Assembly: GCA_003503535.1 (NCBI GenBank)
Contig: DOCI01000281.1
Location: 8,144-23,948, forward strand
DNA length: 15,805 bases
Source: Planctomycetaceae bacterium
GTDB taxonomy: Bacteria; Planctomycetota; Planctomycetia; Planctomycetales; Planctomycetaceae
Reading direction: 5' to 3'
Shown here: positions 8,802-15,034 of the stretch, piece after piece
Layout: every line of letters starts with the position of its first letter
How positions within the stretch are numbered: position 1 is the first letter of the stretch
The notes under the pieces: generated by a model
Database searches by the model: none
What the model saw: only the letters and a program-made list of their open reading frames with translations
Told to the model about the DNA's origin: nothing
Position numbers and translations under genes: made by a program

Positions 8802-8857
8802 AGTACTGGACCTTGGTACTCACAAATTGTAAACTTGTCTCTGAAAGGAATTACTTA

Positions 8858-10129
8858 ATGAGCCAAGTTACAAAAATTGCAACCCCGTTTCAGTTGATGC
8901 CCGATTTACCAAGTTGGGAATACGACGCTCTCAGAGAGTCAATTAAGCAACATGGTGTCATCGTGCCTGTCGTGAAGGACGAGCACGGAACCATTATTGA
9001 TGGCCATCACCGAGATCGTGCCTGTCATGAGTTGAAGATCAAAGATGTGCCGACTATCACCCTTGCTGGGCTGACCGACGAACAGAAACGGGATCAAGCA
9101 CTCATTCTAAATCTAGTCAGAAGAAAAATATCGAGGAAGCAGATGCGAGCGATCATTGCATCTGAACTGAGACGATCGCCGGATGTTTCGAACCAATGGC
9201 TTGCAGAGATTGTGGGATCAACGGATAAAACAATTCAATCAGTTCGAAAGGAGTTAATCACAGCATCGGAAATTCCGATCCTAGATGCCTACAGGGCTAA
9301 AGACGGTAAGAGATATCCTGCTACACGACTTTACACAGAACGAGCGAAACAGGTAGACAGGGCAAGATTAGCACTTGCCTCTTTGGGCGACGACGCCCCT
9401 CGTAAGCCTGTCAGCCTGAAGCTACTTGAACGTGAAGCCAAGAAGAAAGAACGTGCGAGCCAAATCCGAGGGCGATATCTCCAACCAGCGGAACACGCTC
9501 AGGTTCGACTATATCACTCATCATTTCAGAAGCTCGAATCGGTCGCCCAGATCGAGGCGGCCAGCGTCGACCTTGTTCTGACTGATGTTCCTTACAATCG
9601 AGAGTTCACCAAACAGTTCGACGACCTTGCTGAATTCGCTGCACGTATCCTGAAAGGTGGAGGCATCTTTTGTGTATATGTCGGCGTAATTCAAGTGGCG
9701 GATGCGATCAAATCTTTCACTCGGCATCTTGATTATCAAGCGACTGCGTTTTCGTCGTGGCAGGGAGTCGGACCAGTAATCCAGCCACTCCAATGTGTGA
9801 TTCAGACAACACCGATACTTATCTTCTCGAAGGGAAGTTGGGTGCGATCAACTCGCTGGTACAACTGCTTTCAAAACAATTCTACTGAACAAGATCTGCA
9901 TGAATGGCAAAAGCCGCTTGTAGATGTCGAGCATTGGCTTCTCTCTTTCTCAGAGCCGGGCGATTTAATTTGTGATCCCTGTGCGGGATCGGGCACTACG
10001 GCAATGGCATGTCATCGAAATGAGAGAAGATTTGTAGGAGGTGATTGCGATCGAGATGCAATTCGATTGGCTCAACGCCGACTAAGTAATGAAATGACAA
10101 TGAAGATCGAAAAAGTAAGAAAAGGATAA
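8858..10129 (+). CDS. ParB-domain / DNA methyltransferase fusion
   Basis: A predicted DNA methyltransferase of the N6-adenine/N4-cytosine type fused to a ParB-like N-terminal domain. From the ATG at 8858 (AAAGGA 8 nt upstream) the 423-aa protein shows a ParB/sulfiredoxin-like domain (about 5-72, with [14 protein letters not shown]), a helix-turn-helix region (about 90-135), a basic linker, then a methyltransferase with motif IV TDVPYN (242-247) before motif [11 protein letters not shown] (372-381), the beta-class order. Motif IV has Val where DPPY has Pro. It lacks a restriction partner in view, so it is likely an orphan methyltransferase that marks the element or host DNA. An in-frame ATG at 8798 overlaps the integrase stop as ATGA and would allow coupling, adding 20 unremarkable residues; the ribosome site favours 8858. 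A strong terminator follows at 10155-10187. Confidence 0.87.
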   Translation: MSQVTKIATPFQLMPDLPSWEYDALRESIKQHGVIVPVVKDEHGTIIDGHHRDRACHELKIKDVPTITLAGLTDEQKRDQALILNLVRRKISRKQMRAIIASELRRSPDVSNQWLAEIVGSTDKTIQSVRKELITASEIPILDAYRAKDGKRYPATRLYTERAKQVDRARLALASLGDDAPRKPVSLKLLEREAKKKERASQIRGRYLQPAEHAQVRLYHSSFQKLESVAQIEAASVDLVLTDVPYNREFTKQFDDLAEFAARILKGGGIFCVYVGVIQVADAIKSFTRHLDYQATAFSSWQGVGPVIQPLQCVIQTTPILIFSKGSWVRSTRWYNCFQNNSTEQDLHEWQKPLVDVEHWLLSFSEPGDLICDPCAGSGTTAMACHRNERRFVGGDCDRDAIRLAQRRLSNEMTMKIEKVRKG

Positions 10130-10154
10130 AAGGACCAGCCAACCACATCAATCG

Positions 10155-10187
10155 AAAGCCGCCTGAACTAAATCAGGCGGCTTTTTT
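10155..10187 (+). terminator. Terminator, GCCGCCTGA-type copy 1
   Basis: AAAGCCGCCTGA (10155-10166) pairs perfectly with 10173-10184 over 12 bp around a 6-nt loop; T residues run to 10187. The same core stem recurs at 12814 and 13325. Confidence 0.9.
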
Positions 10188-10214
10188 AATCCCTATATAT
10201 TAGAGGAGGCGAAT

Positions 10215-10271
10215 ATGCGTGTACCTGTTACTGGTGATCATTGGAGCAGAATCTGGCTTGAAACTGCCTAA
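10215..10271 (+). CDS. Possible 18-codon leader peptide
   Basis: A very short ORF encoding MRVPVTGDHWSRIWLETA, too short for routine gene calling. AGAGGAGG (10202-10209) lies 5 nt before its ATG and is among the best ribosome sites in the window. Its stop codon lies inside the 5' arm of the terminator-like hairpin at 10264-10293, and the NADAR gene starts 84 bp after its stop. Two of 18 codons are Trp. This arrangement suggests a leader peptide whose translation would control read-through into the NADAR gene. No homology is known to me; chance occurrence remains possible. Confidence 0.4.
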   Translation: MRVPVTGDHWSRIWLETA

Positions 10272-10293
10272 GTTAACTCTGGGTGGCTTTTTT
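10264..10293 (+). terminator. Weak terminator/attenuator-like hairpin before NADAR gene
   Basis: CTGCCTA (10264-10270) can pair with TGGGTGG (10280-10286) over 7 bp, three of them G-T, with a 9-nt loop, followed by CTTTTTTG. The stem overlaps the end of the 18-codon ORF. A 9-bp direct repeat TGCCTAAGT occurs at 10265-10273 and 10295-10303 flanking it. Confidence 0.4.
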
Positions 10294-10355
10294 GTGCCTA
10301 AGTGGGACCAACATAGTGAAACATCAAACACTTCACTCTCCAAAGGGACACAAAA

Positions 10356-10823
10356 ATGATTCTGATTCGAAAAGTAAAAGAGCAGTACGGTTGGCTAGGA
10401 AATATGTCACGATTTTCCATTGAGCATGAAGGGAAAACATTTCGAACATCGGAGGCTTTGTTTCAAGCCCTCCGTTACGACGACAATGAAATTATTGAAC
10501 TAATACGATCAGAGAAATCACCGATGTCGGCAAAGATGAAGGCAAAGAAGTTTCGCAGCCAGATGGTCATCAAACCGATGGGTGAAGTTGATTTGAGCAA
10601 TATGAGACAAGTGTTGCGATTGAAAATCGCACAGCATCCTCAACTCGTTGACAATTTACTCGCAACTGGCCAAGACGAAATTATTGAAGATTGTACGAAG
10701 CGACCTCGTGGATCTGGATTGTTCTGGGGGGCGGCATTTAAAGATTGCAAATGGATTGGCGAGAATTGGCTCGGATTCCTATGGATGGAAGTTCGTGAAG
10801 AGTTGCGAGGTCAATCAATCTGA
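10356..10823 (+). CDS. NADAR family protein (ADP-ribose/N-glycosidase-like)
   Basis: A NADAR-superfamily protein (the YbiA/COG3236 fold). Family members hydrolyse N-glycosidic bonds; characterised ones act on riboflavin intermediates or remove ADP-ribose from guanine in DNA, where they serve as antitoxin to DarT1-type toxins. In this 155-aa protein, a typical full length, the hallmarks are [10 protein letters not shown] (11-20), [16 protein letters not shown] (26-41, with the conserved Glu33), [15 protein letters not shown] (83-97), [11 protein letters not shown] (101-111), GLFWGAAF (121-128) and [16 protein letters not shown] (135-150). AAAGGGA lies about 9 nt before the ATG. No DarT-like partner is in the window, so it is an orphan here; it may counter host ADP-ribosylation-based defence or act in nucleotide metabolism. 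The former fits the mobile-element context but is inference. Confidence 0.85.
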   Translation: MILIRKVKEQYGWLGNMSRFSIEHEGKTFRTSEALFQALRYDDNEIIELIRSEKSPMSAKMKAKKFRSQMVIKPMGEVDLSNMRQVLRLKIAQHPQLVDNLLATGQDEIIEDCTKRPRGSGLFWGAAFKDCKWIGENWLGFLWMEVREELRGQSI

Positions 10824-10936
10824 TCTCCTGTTGAAGATTTTCGTTTCGATTCACGCTCCAGTCCGATATTGAGGATATCGGACCACTATATAGCGACAAT
10901 TCAACTTCGCTGTCACGTTGACAGCAACTTATTAGT

Positions 10937-10970
10937 AGCCCTTATGGTTTTCGACCATTTGGGCTTTTTT
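10937..10970 (+). terminator. Terminator in the gap after the NADAR gene
   Basis: AGCCC (10937-10941) pairs with GGGCT and ATGGT (10944-10948) with ACCAT (10954-10958), separated by a symmetric TT/TT internal loop, then a T-tract to 10970. Confidence 0.8.
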
Positions 10971-11132
10971 CGTTTCAGGGGATCGGCATTCAGTCGTAAA
11001 GAAACGGTATTACGGACCAAGAATAAAGGACATCAACAACTCCCGTTGATAAATGAGTCTTTGATCTGATGCAAATCTAAGTATGCAGATTACATTTCCG
11101 TGCTGTCATCGTGTGATGGCAGTCATTTTCAC

Positions 11133-11167
11133 GCCCATTCATTCTCACGAATGTATGGGCTTTTTTT
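11133..11167 (+). terminator. Terminator abutting the ribosome site of the 11185 gene
   Basis: GCCCAT (11133-11138) pairs with ATGGGC (11155-11160) and CATTC with GAATG inside, with one T/T mismatch and a TCAC loop; seven T residues follow (11161-11167). The next ribosome site (AGGAG at 11173) is only about 5 nt away. Confidence 0.88.
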
Positions 11168-11184
11168 ATGTCAGGAGATTCTAA

Positions 11185-11847
11185 ATGAGTAATAAACCAC
11201 TAACAACTCAACAAATTGAAGAAGCAACGAAGCAAGAGCAAATCATTGATGACGGTCTGAGCAGCTATGTTGAAGTTGGTTTAGCACTGAGAAAGATCCA
11301 GTCAGAGGGACTGCACGATGGAAAGTTCATCGATTATGCGATGGATCGATTTGCACTTAAGTCTCATACCGTCTACAGAATAATGAGGGCGGCAGAAGTT
11401 GCGAAGAATTTGCTCGATGCAGGTCTGCGTGCTCCGAAAAATGCTGGACAAGCACATCGTATTCACGATCTACGTCGAGACTCACCAGATGATCAAGTCG
11501 AACTGTGGCATGAGATCACCAAAAGCGGAATTCCTGTTGCACTTTCTCAGATCGATAAGTTCGCCGATCAAAACTCTAAATATATAGAAACCATCGATGA
11601 CGAGTCAGATGATGCTGGGGAAATTGACATGGATTCAGTTCATCATGTTGAACCAGTGGAATTATCTGCATCTGAAGCTGATCCACTGCCTTGTCTCCAG
11701 AGAGCAAAGCAGGAGCTTCAATCGGTCGCCAATGCAATTGATGACGGATTTAATGATTTCACTCCTCTCGAAGTCGAAATCGAGCAATTGGAAGCTCTTC
11801 TGATGCAAATCCGTAACCACTTAAGTGTAATTGGCCTCGTTGCATAG
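11185..11847 (+). CDS. Helix-turn-helix protein, mobile-element type
   Basis: A 220-aa predicted DNA-binding protein of unknown function. The N-terminal third reads like a family common in integrated elements: a segment YVEVGLALRKIQSEGLHDGKF (about 28-48; a stretch I recognise as FVEVGxALxxIR...) followed by LKSHTVYRIMRAAEVAKNLL (58-77), a likely helix-turn-helix that resembles the region C-terminal to ParB domains. Residues about 110-165 are acidic and probably flexible, and 170-218 look helical and could mediate oligomerisation. AGGAGA sits about 8 nt before the ATG. A terminator ends directly in front of the ribosome site, so expression depends on read-through. It precedes a methyltransferase gene, again with a terminator between. 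It may be a partitioning-like or regulatory factor; the exact role is not known. Confidence 0.75.
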   Translation: MSNKPLTTQQIEEATKQEQIIDDGLSSYVEVGLALRKIQSEGLHDGKFIDYAMDRFALKSHTVYRIMRAAEVAKNLLDAGLRAPKNAGQAHRIHDLRRDSPDDQVELWHEITKSGIPVALSQIDKFADQNSKYIETIDDESDDAGEIDMDSVHHVEPVELSASEADPLPCLQRAKQELQSVANAIDDGFNDFTPLEVEIEQLEALLMQIRNHLSVIGLVA

Positions 11848-11872
11848 CTCGAAAAAGTCGGTTCATTTTTTG

Positions 11873-11915
11873 AAAGACGGTTATCACCACTAGTTGGCTG
11901 ACTACCGTCTTTTTT
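11873..11915 (+). terminator. Terminator between HTH and methyltransferase genes
   Basis: AAAGACGGT (11873-11881) pairs perfectly with 11904-11912, with further TCA/TGA and CCA/TGG pairs around a CTAGT loop; T residues follow to 11915 and again to 11920. The ribosome site of the next gene is about 16 nt further on. Confidence 0.85.
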
Positions 11916-11942
11916 CTTTTCTCAAATGTGTAAGGAGGATTT

Positions 11943-12749
11943 ATGAAAAGTAGTTACAACTTTTGTAACAAATTATTCCACGGGTGCGGTATCGCAGGAA
12001 TGCGTCTGCTTGACTCAGGCTCAGTACAGCAGGTGGTCACTTCTCCGCCGTATGGCACGATGCGTGACTATGGAGGGCATTCCTTTTATTTCAAGTCGAT
12101 GGCGAATGAACTTTGGAGAGTCATAAAACCGGGTGGAATTGTCTGCTGGCACGTGCAGGATCAGATGACAGATGGTGCAGAGTCGGGCGAGAGTCTCCGG
12201 CAATGTCTCTATTTTCTTGAACTCGGTTTCCGTCTACCTACAAATCTTACCATTGAGTTCAGCAAATATGGCAAGCACAGCTTCCGTTATGGACAGCCGA
12301 TACAACATGTTTTTGTGTTGTCGAAGGGTAAGCCAAGAGTTTTTTCTCCGATTATGGATATCCCGAACGATTCCGCAGGCAGATTGCATACCTACAAGGA
12401 ACAGCTAAAAAAAGGCATTGCGAGTCGTACGGTTAGAATTAATCCGTTTCGAAAGCGAGGAGTCCACTGGAGCTATTCAGTGGGTACGCACAACACATCT
12501 GATCGAGTACAGCATCCCGCACTAATGCCAGAAATTCTTGCTCATGACCTGATTAGGTCGTGGTCGAAGGAGGGTGACTTGGTACTCGATCCAATGAGTG
12601 GTGGGGCTACGACAGCAAAAATGGCATTCTTGTTAAATCGTCGTTATCTCGGATTTGAAATCAATCGTGAATATCACGACATCGCAGTAGCACGAATGCA
12701 GAAAACTTCCGAGGAAGCCGCAAAGCCCAAGTTCAATAAACGTCGTTGA
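11943..12749 (+). CDS. Beta-class site-specific DNA methyltransferase
   Basis: A second DNA methyltransferase of the N4-cytosine/N6-adenine group. The 268-aa protein has motif IV VVTSPPYGTMRDYG (31-44; SPPY is common in N4-cytosine enzymes), ELWRVIKPGGIVCWHVQD (56-73), then HPALMPEILAHDLIRSWS (191-208) and motif I LVLDPMSGGATTAKMA (213-228) with YLGFEINREYHDIA (235-248), so the order IV...I is again beta class. AAGGAGG lies 4 nt before the ATG. All catalytic motifs look intact. The central region 100-180 is the likely target-recognition part. No endonuclease is adjacent, so it is probably an orphan enzyme that protects the element or adjusts host regulation. Its base specificity cannot be read from sequence. 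A perfect 8-bp hairpin and a strong terminator follow. Confidence 0.9.
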   Translation: MKSSYNFCNKLFHGCGIAGMRLLDSGSVQQVVTSPPYGTMRDYGGHSFYFKSMANELWRVIKPGGIVCWHVQDQMTDGAESGESLRQCLYFLELGFRLPTNLTIEFSKYGKHSFRYGQPIQHVFVLSKGKPRVFSPIMDIPNDSAGRLHTYKEQLKKGIASRTVRINPFRKRGVHWSYSVGTHNTSDRVQHPALMPEILAHDLIRSWSKEGDLVLDPMSGGATTAKMAFLLNRRYLGFEINREYHDIAVARMQKTSEEAAKPKFNKRR

Positions 12750-12759
12750 GCAGGTCGAA

Positions 12760-12787
12760 AAGTAAGCAAAGCAGAATGAGCTTACTT
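12760..12787. repeat. Perfect 8-bp hairpin after methyltransferase gene
   Basis: AAGTAAGC (12760-12767) pairs with GCTTACTT (12780-12787) around a 12-nt loop, without a T-tract, 10 nt after the stop codon. It precedes the terminator at 12814. It may stabilise the mRNA 3' end or be a binding site. Confidence 0.5.
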
Positions 12788-12813
12788 ATCGGACCATAAA
12801 TACAAAACATCTT

Positions 12814-12843
12814 AAAGCCGCCTGAATGTTCAGGCGGCTTTTT
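12814..12843 (+). terminator. Terminator, GCCGCCTGA-type copy 2
   Basis: AAAGCCGCCTGAA (12814-12826) and TTCAGGCGGCTTT (12829-12841) are a near-perfect inverted repeat with T residues to 12843. The next ribosome site (AAAGGAG) is about 17 nt further on. Confidence 0.88.
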
Positions 12844-12875
12844 CTATTCCCATGTCTCTAAAAGGAGAACTACTT

Positions 12876-13304
12876 ATGCCAAACGAAATGCCAAATTCAC
12901 CAGAGCAATTCTCACCAACTTCAAGAGAAGAGTTTGAAAATGCTCTTCGTGTGTTTATTGAGAGAAGTCTCGAAGGTATGCATGGACGATGCAAATTCTA
13001 TCTCACATTCGGAGAAGTAGATGAAAATTCAAATTACAAATATTCAATCCATATAACCCTTGATCCGATCAAGCTCGCACTACAAATGGAAGAAGTGTGT
13101 CTTTTAAATTTCTGCGATTTTGCGGAACAGTTTTCAATTCTTCCAACATCCATATTTATTTTTGAGGTCATGGATTGTCCAGTCATTATGCTTGTGTATC
13201 AAATAATGTCTGTGCTTGATGTGTCTGATTTACGAAGTCTTAGAACTCCTACATCTATTTATGAGATTGATGTGAATCAAATTAAATTGGAAAGAGCAGA
13301 ATAA
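12876..13304 (+). CDS. Uncharacterised 142-aa protein
   Basis: A small protein of unknown function. The start at 12876 is set by AAAGGAG (12861-12866), about 9 nt upstream; an in-frame ATG at 12852 lies before that site. From 12876 it is 142 aa: a short polar N-terminus (MPNEMPNSPEQFSPTSREEF), then alternating helical and strand-like segments, with FYLTFGEVDENSNYKYSIHITLDP in the middle, and a hydrophobic region ICVIMLVYQIM-like near 108-120 that is not long enough for a confident membrane helix. Acidic residues exceed basic ones. No catalytic motif is seen. It sits between two copies of the same terminator, so it is a single-gene unit in the element. Confidence 0.65.
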   Translation: MPNEMPNSPEQFSPTSREEFENALRVFIERSLEGMHGRCKFYLTFGEVDENSNYKYSIHITLDPIKLALQMEEVCLLNFCDFAEQFSILPTSIFIFEVMDCPVIMLVYQIMSVLDVSDLRSLRTPTSIYEIDVNQIKLERAE

Positions 13305-13324
13305 CTTCTCATTCACGTTTTTTT

Positions 13325-13356
13325 AGAGCCGCCTGAGTTTTCTTAGGCGGCTCTTT
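13325..13356 (+). terminator. Terminator, GCCGCCTGA-type copy 3
   Basis: AGAGCCGCC (13325-13333) pairs with GGCGGCTCT (13346-13354) over 9 bp around a loop containing TGAG and CTTA; T residues run to 13356. Confidence 0.85.
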
Positions 13357-13542
13357 TCGTATGTGGTCAATACCTTTCCGTCGTTATGCGACGGCGGACG
13401 GTGGAGTTATCCACTTTATTACTTGCTCTCGTATGGCTCATCGCATGTTGCGGTGAAGTCACTCTTTTTCGCCCAATATCTGGGCACAACCATGACGCTA
13501 CCGGTACGTATCAAGGGGCGTCACAGACATAGGAATATTATA
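13355..13542 (+). other. Non-coding leader with five tandem hairpins
   Basis: Between the terminator and the next gene lie CCGTCG/CGACGG (13378-13394), GTGGA/TCCAC (13401-13414), CGCA/TGCG (13442-13452), GCCCA/TGGGC (13471-13485) and TGACGC/GCGTCA (13493-13523). An open frame runs through this stretch from 13363 but has no ribosome site and no family resemblance. This may be a structured 5' leader or a small RNA; an AT-rich AATATTATAATG follows and contains the ribosome site AGGA. Confidence 0.4.
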
Positions 13543-14592
13543 ATGACTAATACACAGGAAGACTTTGGTCGACTACCAGTAGGAGATGGTACGCTCACAA
13601 AGAGAGTTTTAAAACGCTGCCGTGATGCTGGGATTGCTTACAGTACTAAAACTGAAATTATCAAGATTGGTCGTAATCGTTACGGCACAAAGACCACGGG
13701 TTATATTGTTCCAAAACATATTCTAGATGAAGAGCGTTCCCGTAGAGAAGATGAACTGAGTGTCATCGAGCAGAAAAAAGCTATCGAGCGAGCGATACGA
13801 ATCGAGGAGATTCGTATTTGTCAACTTAATGAGATGGCTGCGAAGTTCCCTCACCTTCCATCGTCAACCGTGGAAAGACTGGTTGACAGTAATCGAAAGA
13901 TCTATGCAGCCAGCGAAGTGGGATACCAGTTCGGTGTTGGTACTAAACACTACTGGAACCAACTTGGCTTCACTGTATCAGGCGAGCCAAGCGGAATTGT
14001 CGTACGTGGGAATCGACTGTATGACACATATTCGTCACATCAACTTATTCCCAATAATAGCCGACTCACAGTTGAAGATTTGAAACACAATTGGCTGAGG
14101 AAGTACGGCACAGAAGAACTCGTACTTGCTCAAGCAATTCGGTTTGCAAATCGACTGCAGAAGGTGAAGCGAGTGTCCGAATTCTATCCACTGAAAGACA
14201 GATGGATAATAGGTAACCAAAACAATCTCGTGGAAGGTAGAGTGACACGGATCGAGACAAGAACTTGTTGGTCTTGTGATGGAACGGGGCAGTATGGCGA
14301 CGACTACGAACAAGATGGCGACTTCTTCGAAAATGAATGCTGGGACTGCTTTGGCACAGGTTTTTACTCATCACGAACTTTATACGAACACAAATTCCTT
14401 ATTAAAGGCACACGGTTTAGTTTCCATTCTTACATTTGCCCGCAATCTATAGTCGACGAAGAATCGAATTTGACACGACAACGCTTTGGTCGCCCTTTTG
14501 AGAAAACTGAATTGCCAGTCCCTCCTCAGGCCGTGATTGTCAATCTTATTAAAGAATTGCTACCGCAACTTTTTCCGAATGACCCTAGCTAA
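13543..14592 (+). CDS. Protein with two DnaJ-type CxxCxGTG knuckles
   Basis: A 349-aa protein of unknown function. The ATG at 13543 is preferred because AGGA lies 8 nt upstream; the frame is open back to 13363 but that part overlaps a hairpin-rich leader and has no coding look. Residues 1-60 are basic and may bind nucleic acid; 65-100 are rich in Glu, Arg and Lys and helical. The C-terminal part carries CWSCDGTG (242-249) and CWDCFGTG (266-273), the spaced CxxCxGTG pairs of the DnaJ zinc-binding domain, here only one pair of knuckles (one zinc site) separated by an acidic loop. There is no J-domain HPD motif. Proteins with isolated CxxCxGxG knuckles occur in phages and mobile elements. Chaperone activity should not be assumed. 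Confidence 0.7.
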   Translation: MTNTQEDFGRLPVGDGTLTKRVLKRCRDAGIAYSTKTEIIKIGRNRYGTKTTGYIVPKHILDEERSRREDELSVIEQKKAIERAIRIEEIRICQLNEMAAKFPHLPSSTVERLVDSNRKIYAASEVGYQFGVGTKHYWNQLGFTVSGEPSGIVVRGNRLYDTYSSHQLIPNNSRLTVEDLKHNWLRKYGTEELVLAQAIRFANRLQKVKRVSEFYPLKDRWIIGNQNNLVEGRVTRIETRTCWSCDGTGQYGDDYEQDGDFFENECWDCFGTGFYSSRTLYEHKFLIKGTRFSFHSYICPQSIVDEESNLTRQRFGRPFEKTELPVPPQAVIVNLIKELLPQLFPNDPS

Positions 14593-14602
14593 TGGACCGT
14601 TT

Positions 14603-14776
14603 GGCACTGCATTCTGGAGACTCTCAGGTTCCTCTCAATTCGTTGATGTGAAACGACTTACCTGAGGTTGTGAGTGTTTGCGGGGGATTATTAGACAAGC
14701 CATCCTGATCCTCACTCACACAATTTGAAGTGCCTCTCATAGTTCTAAGAATTTTCGTCGTAACCACGAAGAAAAT
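14603..14776 (+). other. Candidate structured RNA with three-way junction
   Basis: Outer stem GGCACT (14603-14608) with AGTGCC (14729-14734) encloses two arms: CTCAGGT (14623-14629) with ACCTGAG (14660-14666), holding an inner TCGTT/AACGA hairpin (14640-14656), and TGTGAGTG (14669-14676) with CACTCACA (14713-14720), holding GGAT/ATCC (14685-14705). A further hairpin ATTTTC/GAAAAT with TCG/CGA (14751-14776) follows. It ends just before the strong ribosome site of the 14816 gene. No known family was recognised. Confidence 0.35.
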
Positions 14777-14815
14777 GAAATACTGCTGCATAGATATTAG
14801 GAAAGGAGGTTGCCA

Positions 14816-15034
14816 ATGCAGCAGCTATTAGGACTGGGTGATGTCAGTAAATTAATCGGTGTCGCTCGCCACAAAATTGAATATGCAATCGCAAACGGTT
14901 CGATTTCAGAGCCAAAGCTTCGCATTGCAAACAAGCGAGCGTTTACGCCAGAAGAAGTTCAACAGGTCGCCGATTACTTCGGTGTTAATTTTAGGGACGA
15001 CCAATGGTCGAGAAAGGAGGACAATGATACTTAA
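14816..15034 (+). CDS. Small helix-turn-helix (excisionase/MerR-like) protein
   Basis: A 72-aa protein likely to bind DNA. The start at 14816 is preferred over a TTG at 14810, since AAAGGAGG ends 6 nt before the ATG while the TTG would overlap it. The N-terminal part LLGLGDVSKLIGVARHKIEYAIANGSI (4-30) has the alternating hydrophobic pattern of a MerR/excisionase-type helix-turn-helix, followed by an acidic-to-polar segment ending in a short helix FTPEEVQQVADYF. Excisionase and Cox proteins of this size are common in elements with a tyrosine recombinase, so it could be the directionality factor, but it is 6 kb from the integrase. The stop overlaps the next gene start by 11 nt, implying coupled translation. 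Confidence 0.7.
   Translation: MQQLLGLGDVSKLIGVARHKIEYAIANGSISEPKLRIANKRAFTPEEVQQVADYFGVNFRDDQWSRKEDNDT

Larger units (their letters stand above)
10824..11184 (+). other. Structured 361-bp non-coding gap, possible small RNAs
   Basis: No convincing coding frame is present. Six hairpins follow one another: GTCCGATAT/ATATCGGAC (10861-10883, 9 bp perfect), GCTGTC/GACAGC (10909-10925), a terminator (10937-10970), ATCAAC/GTTGAT (11032-11050), CTGTCATC/GATGGCAG (11103-11122, one G-T) and a second terminator (11133-11167). Two terminators in one gap suggest one or two short transcripts, each ending at a terminator, as well as the leader of the next gene. No known RNA family was recognised. Confidence 0.45.

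Noticed and set aside
8798..8857. Start of the ParB-methyltransferase at the ATGA overlap with the integrase
   Set aside because: The overlap could allow coupling, but AAAGGA in front of 8858 and the start of ParB-like similarity there favour the later start.
10869..11069. 66-residue open frame in the structured gap
   Set aside because: It begins with TTG without a ribosome site, crosses a terminator and several hairpins, and has no recognisable composition.
13361..13456. 31-codon ORF starting right after terminator copy 3
   Set aside because: It has no Shine-Dalgarno and lies across three hairpins, so a leader peptide is less likely than in front of the NADAR gene.
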